Below are positions 60,796-64,000 of a stretch of 64,000 nt of DNA, in pieces. How positions within the stretch are numbered: the stretch's first letter is position 1; every line of letters starts with the position of its first letter. The stretch comes from Nesterenkonia muleiensis (GTDB lineage Bacteria; Actinomycetota; Actinomycetes; Actinomycetales; Micrococcaceae), in the NCBI RefSeq assembly GCF_003600155.1, contig NZ_QWLD01000003.1, positions 344,364 to 408,363 of the forward strand, in the 5' to 3' direction. A model generated the notes under the pieces. That model was not told the DNA's origin, ran no database searches, and saw only the letters and a list, made by a program, of their open reading frames with translations. Position numbers and translations under genes: made by a program.

Positions 60796-61365
60796 ATGAA
60801 TCCAGAATCTGAGGATTCCAGGGGTTTCAGCGAGGACTCTCAGGGCCGGCACCGAATGCGGACCGTTCCCGGAGGAGTGTCATCAGTCACCAACGATCCA
60901 GTGGCGCTGAGGACCGCCTTCAGCGCGTTCCCCTCCGGGATCGCAGCATTATGCGCCCAAGTGAACGGGGAGCCCGCGGGCTTCGTCGTGACCTCATTCG
61001 CGGTCGGCGCCTCCTTCGAACCGCCCATGGTGATGTTCTCCGTGCAGGATTCGTCGCGAACCTGGCCGATGTTGCGCACGGCCCAGAGGATCGGCGCCTC
61101 AGTGCTCAGCAGCGAGCATCAGATCGCCTGCAGGCAGTTGTCCTCGCGGACGCGGGACCGTTTCGCGGGTCTTGAGTTCACGGTGACCGCGCAGGACGCC
61201 TTGCTGCTGAATGACTCACCGATGTGGTTGGAGTGTGAGGTGCTCAGTGAGACCCCCGCGGGCGATCATCGTGTAGTGGTCATGCGTGTGCGCGGGCTGG
61301 ATACCCGCCCAGACATCCAGCCGCTGATCTACCGGGCCCACCGATTCCACCGGTTGGCGATCTAG
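60796..61365 (+). CDS. Flavin reductase (DIM6/NTAB, RutF/HpaC-like)
   Basis: 189 residues. After ~40 variable residues comes LRTAFSAFPSGIAALCAQVNGEPAGFVVTSFAVGAS, then PPMVMFSVQDSSRTWPML, the FMN-binding split barrel of the HpaC/RutF/NtaB family. It reduces FMN with NAD(P)H and supplies it to the monooxygenase. GGAGG four bases before the ATG. Divergent from tetR; the GTTCAA repeats in the gap may be operator halves. Confidence 0.92.
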   Translation: MNPESEDSRGFSEDSQGRHRMRTVPGGVSSVTNDPVALRTAFSAFPSGIAALCAQVNGEPAGFVVTSFAVGASFEPPMVMFSVQDSSRTWPMLRTAQRIGASVLSSEHQIACRQLSSRTRDRFAGLEFTVTAQDALLLNDSPMWLECEVLSETPAGDHRVVVMRVRGLDTRPDIQPLIYRAHRFHRLAI

Positions 61366-61429
61366 GACCTATCACGTCGGGGCGAGGTGAGGGTCACCTC
61401 CGCAGTGGGGTGCCAGTAGGATCTCTTGC

Positions 61430-62425
61430 ATGGCTGATCGACCACCTGTGATTCCGCCCCGTCTCCGTGCTGGGGACGAGGTGCGCGTCGTCGCTCCGTC
61501 CAGGTCACGGTCACTGATCATGGAGCACGACAACACGCAGTGGATCAACGACCGTTTCCACGCCATGGGTCTGACGCTGTCCTTCGGAACCCATGTGGAT
61601 GAGGACGATGAGTTCCGCAGTTCTTCGATTGCCTCCCGTGTCGATGATCTTCACGCGGCATTCGCCGATCCAAACGTTGCGGGGATTCTGACCGTCATCG
61701 GCGGGTTCAACAGCAATGAGCTGCTGCCGCACCTGGACTGGGACCTCATCAGCAGCAACCCAAAGATCTTCTGCGGCTACTCGGACATCACCGCATTGTC
61801 CAACGCCATCTACGCGCGGACCGGCCTGGTCACCTATTCCGGTCCGCATTGGAGCAGCTTCGGGATGAGCAACCACTTCGAGCCGACAGGAGACTGGTTC
61901 CGCGCAGCTCTGATGTCGGATGAGCCGATCAACCTTCATCCGGCAACAACCTGGATTGATGACCTCTGGTTCCTCGATCAGGACAGCCGTTCCTGGCACA
62001 CCAACGAGGGCTGGTGGATCCTCCAGGAGGGCCAGGCCGAGGGCCGGCTGATCGGCGGCAACCTCTGTACCCTGAACCTCCTTCAGGGCACCGAGTGGAT
62101 GCCACCGCTGGACGGAGCGGTTCTCTTCCTGGAGGACGACTCGCTGTCCTCTGCGGTGACTTTCGCCAGAGACCTGACCTCATTGCTTCAGCTGCCTGAC
62201 GCAGAAGGCATCAAGGGGCTGCTGATCGGGCGCTTTCAACAGGAGTCCGGTCTCACGCGGGAGCTGCTCGCAGAGATTGTCTCCCGGCAGCCCGCACTCC
62301 AAGGCCTGCCGGTACTCGCGAATCTCGATTTCGGGCACACGTCCCCAATGCTCACCCTGCCTGTTGGCGGAACTGCGGCCATCTCCACTGCCGGCTCCGC
62401 AGAAGTCACTGTGTCCACACACTAA
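61430..62425 (+). CDS. S66 family peptidase, MccF-like (LD-carboxypeptidase fold)
   Basis: 331 residues. The nucleophile is Ser118 in CGYSDITAL, with the Glu in LFLEDD and His in FGHTSPM. GGFNSNELLPHLDW and SGPHWSSFGM are closer to MccF than to the murein LD-carboxypeptidase LdcA. MccF proteins cleave peptidyl- or aminoacyl-nucleotides such as microcin C. It follows the reductase by 64 bp on the same strand. A role in cell-wall tetrapeptide trimming is the alternative. Confidence 0.9.
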   Translation: MADRPPVIPPRLRAGDEVRVVAPSRSRSLIMEHDNTQWINDRFHAMGLTLSFGTHVDEDDEFRSSSIASRVDDLHAAFADPNVAGILTVIGGFNSNELLPHLDWDLISSNPKIFCGYSDITALSNAIYARTGLVTYSGPHWSSFGMSNHFEPTGDWFRAALMSDEPINLHPATTWIDDLWFLDQDSRSWHTNEGWWILQEGQAEGRLIGGNLCTLNLLQGTEWMPPLDGAVLFLEDDSLSSAVTFARDLTSLLQLPDAEGIKGLLIGRFQQESGLTRELLAEIVSRQPALQGLPVLANLDFGHTSPMLTLPVGGTAAISTAGSAEVTVSTH

Positions 62426-62487
62426 GCTGCTGGGTCATCTGAGCTCTGACGTTCCACGCCACAGTCGACTCAAACTGGGGTTCCCAC

Positions 62488-62552
62488 GCACCGAGTGCTG
62501 GAAAACCTCCGCCTAGGCACCCTACAACCGGAGTTATTCACACACTCGGTGC
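62488..62552. repeat. Nested inverted repeat between convergent genes
   Basis: GCACCGAGTG (62488-62497) and CACTCGGTGC (62543-62552) form a perfect 10-bp outer stem. CTCCG (62507-62511) and CGGAG (62529-62533) form an inner stem, with the dyad GCCTAGGC inside. Similar in plan, not in sequence, to the repeats at 39655 and 45362. Probably a bidirectional terminator for the S66 gene and the lipoprotein gene. Confidence 0.6.
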
Positions 62553-62603
62553 AGTCTCTGGATCCGGCCGAGGCTCTGTGCCCGATCGGTGGCACACTTC
62601 GTG

Positions 62604-63743
62604 TCAGGCGTCGTCGTTCTCACGTTCGGTGTCGGTGCCGGCGATCAGGGCGTCCAGGGCTAGCGAGAACAGCTCCGTGCGATGCTCGGCGATGTCGTCA
62701 GTATCCTCGGTGCGCAGCAGGAGCACCACCGTCCGCTCGGTGCCTTCCTCGGACTGGGCGTGCCAGGTGCCGGTGACCACTCCGGGCAGCCCCCCGCCCT
62801 TGAAGGACAGGGCCTCCCACCATGGGTCTTCCACATCATCGGCCAGCCCCGGATTGGCCACAAGGATCTCCTGCAGCTCGGGCTGCCCTTCCGCGCGGGC
62901 AGCAAGCTCCCGGTGCAGGGCAGCGATGTCCTCTGTTGAGGCGTACCAATCGATCGCGAAATCCAGGTCATGCTCAGAGGTGTCCTCAGACGTGATCTCC
63001 AGATCCTCCACTGAGACCTCCTCCAGCACCTGGCGGCGCTCGGGCTCATCGAGCTCAGCCCAGTCTTCGCCCAGCTCCGGGAGACCCCAGCGCAGCTGGA
63101 ACAGCTCCCTGGTGGTGAGGAAGGGCTGCAGCAGCTGCGGATCATGGTGCCCGAATTCGCCGGCGGCCTCCTCCACGGCATCGCGGCCCAGGAGGTCCAT
63201 GAGCATATCGGTGCCGGTGTTGTCGCTGATGGCAGTCATCCGGTGGGCGACGTCGTAGACGGTGGTGGTGTATCCCTCGGACTGGTCCTGCAGGGTGCCC
63301 GAGGGCAGGCTGCGCACCTGGTCGGTGACTTCCAGCTGGTCCGTCCAGTCAACGTCTTCAGCTTCGACAGCTTCCACCAGCGCCGCCAGCACATACAGCT
63401 TGGACACTGAGGCCAGGGGTGCCGGAGACCCGTCACCGAGTTGGAGCAGGGTCTCGCCGTCCTCGATCACGAGTGCTTCAACATCCCCGGGCAGTCCGTC
63501 CAGCCGCTCAGCGATCTCCTCGAATCCCTCGGACGGCTCATAGGGCTCGTCGGTCGGTTCGTCCTCGGCAGCGTCGTCGTGCTGTCCTGGCCCGGTCTGG
63601 TCAGACTCACGGACCTCAGGACCTCCGTCCAGCGGGCCCGTCTGACTGCCGCGCTGCGCAGCCTCGTCCTCCGCGCTGCAGGAGACAGCGGCCAGCAGTG
63701 CCACAGCGGTTGCCATGCCGATCAGATTCCGGGAACTAGTCAC
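62604..63743 (-). CDS. Class A beta-lactamase-like serine hydrolase lipoprotein
   Basis: 379 residues. AAVSC near residue 22 is the lipobox, followed by ~50 acidic, disordered residues. The serine hydrolase motifs are SVSK, SDN ([11 protein letters not shown]) and KGG (FKGGGLPG). No clear omega-loop Glu-x-x-Leu-Asn of true class A beta-lactamases was found. It resembles mycobacterial LpqF-type cell-wall hydrolases. It is probably anchored outside the membrane. Divergent from glyA. Confidence 0.88.
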   Translation of the reverse strand: MTSSRNLIGMATAVALLAAVSCSAEDEAAQRGSQTGPLDGGPEVRESDQTGPGQHDDAAEDEPTDEPYEPSEGFEEIAERLDGLPGDVEALVIEDGETLLQLGDGSPAPLASVSKLYVLAALVEAVEAEDVDWTDQLEVTDQVRSLPSGTLQDQSEGYTTTVYDVAHRMTAISDNTGTDMLMDLLGRDAVEEAAGEFGHHDPQLLQPFLTTRELFQLRWGLPELGEDWAELDEPERRQVLEEVSVEDLEITSEDTSEHDLDFAIDWYASTEDIAALHRELAARAEGQPELQEILVANPGLADDVEDPWWEALSFKGGGLPGVVTGTWHAQSEEGTERTVVLLLRTEDTDDIAEHRTELFSLALDALIAGTDTERENDDA

Positions 63744-63805
63744 ATCGGAAGGGTAGTGGGTGCGGCCGGAAGTGCGCCATGGGCGCAGACGATAGACTGG
63801 CGGAC

Positions 63806-63823
63806 GGCATTGTGCACGATGCC
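63806..63823. promoter_or_regulatory. Dyad/hairpin in the glyA leader
   Basis: GGCATTGTGCACGATGCC is an inverted repeat with one mismatch (a possible G-U pair), 40 bp before the glyA start. TAGACT, a -10-like hexamer, lies just upstream at 63793-63798. GACTGGCGG immediately before the dyad recalls the 5' half of the pfl (ZTP) riboswitch, a class often found before glyA; the 3' half is not convincing. Confidence 0.4.
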
Positions 63824-63862
63824 CAGCGCTACTGCTCAGGCACCACTTTCGAGGAGGCCCCC

Positions 63863-64000
63863 TTGTCAGACATTAATTCTGCCCCGCTGTCCGAGGTTGA
63901 TCCGGAGATCGCCCAGGCGGTAGCTGATGAGTTGGGACGTCAGCGCGGGACGCTGGAGATGATCGCCTCGGAGAACTTTGTGCCGCGCGCAGTGCTGGAG
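63863..64000 (+). CDS. glyA: Serine hydroxymethyltransferase, N-terminal part (cut by window edge)
   Basis: 46 residues are visible. [17 protein letters not shown] followed by AVLE is the N-terminal signature of GlyA, which makes glycine and 5,10-methylene-tetrahydrofolate from serine. The TTG start at 63863 has GAGGAGG seven bases upstream. The gene continues beyond the window. Confidence 0.95.
   Translation, partial: MSDINSAPLSEVDPEIAQAVADELGRQRGTLEMIASENFVPRAVLE

Overview
The window is 64 kb of high-GC, gene-dense chromosome. Gene content (NDH-2, MenC/NSAR-type enolase, succinate dehydrogenase with a heme-b SdhC, DUF501 next to FtsB and enolase, a mycosin-like protease, BioQ-type biotin control, leaderless-looking starts) points to an actinobacterium of the order Micrococcales, probably Micrococcaceae-like (Arthrobacter/Nesterenkonia type). 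Many secreted proteins are strongly acidic, which would fit a halotolerant lineage, but that is inference. No phage, insertion sequence, CRISPR array or rRNA was seen.

Layout. 0-8 kb: 5' end of an AI-2E family transporter, a Bax-inhibitor-like membrane protein, a biotin uptake operon (bioQ-bioY-bioM-bioN) with a BioQ-type operator inside the end of bioQ, then a TetR/YhgE module whose third member looks like an ABC ATPase without a P-loop. 8.4 kb: a short-variable-arm (class I) tRNA with anticodon UAA. 8.5-15.4 kb: NDH-2, a mycosin-like subtilase with a very acidic insert, Ppx/GppA phosphatase, DUF501, FtsB-like protein, enolase. 15.5-29.7 kb: a cell-wall recycling locus. Eleven leftward, mostly overlapping genes encode an oligopeptide-type importer (SBP, DppB, DppC, fused DppD-DppF), MurQ, an AnmK-GNAT fusion, a penicillin-binding-protein-like hydrolase, NagB, a short NagA, adenosine deaminase and MazG. 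A divergent RpiR/MurR-like regulator and an M19 dipeptidase flank them. Together they can take anhydro-MurNAc to fructose-6-phosphate and trim the peptide.

29.8-48.7 kb: housekeeping and salvage genes: phosphotriesterase-like hydrolase, DedA, deoA-cdd, M20 amidohydrolase, mannose-1-phosphate guanylyltransferase, sdhCDAB, YihY, trpS, ald, NSAR/MenC-like enzyme, xthA, two small unknowns, an MFS exporter and an unknown membrane protein. Two copies of a nested inverted repeat lie behind gene 3' ends here. 48.8-54 kb: a MacB/FtsX-type ABC system and a NodI-type ATPase with a double-length, fused ABC-2 permease.

54.1-61.4 kb: the most interesting accessory block. A taurine/nitrate/HMP-type ABC importer (ATPase, two permeases, NMT1/THI5-like lipoprotein), an atypical adenosine-deaminase-family enzyme, an NtaA/DszA-like flavin monooxygenase, a TetR regulator and a flavin reductase form a self-contained 'import, deaminate, oxygenate' pathway for an unidentified, probably nitrogen-heterocyclic, compound. 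An MccF-like S66 peptidase follows. 62.6-64 kb: a class-A beta-lactamase-like lipoprotein and the 5' end of glyA with a hairpin-rich leader.
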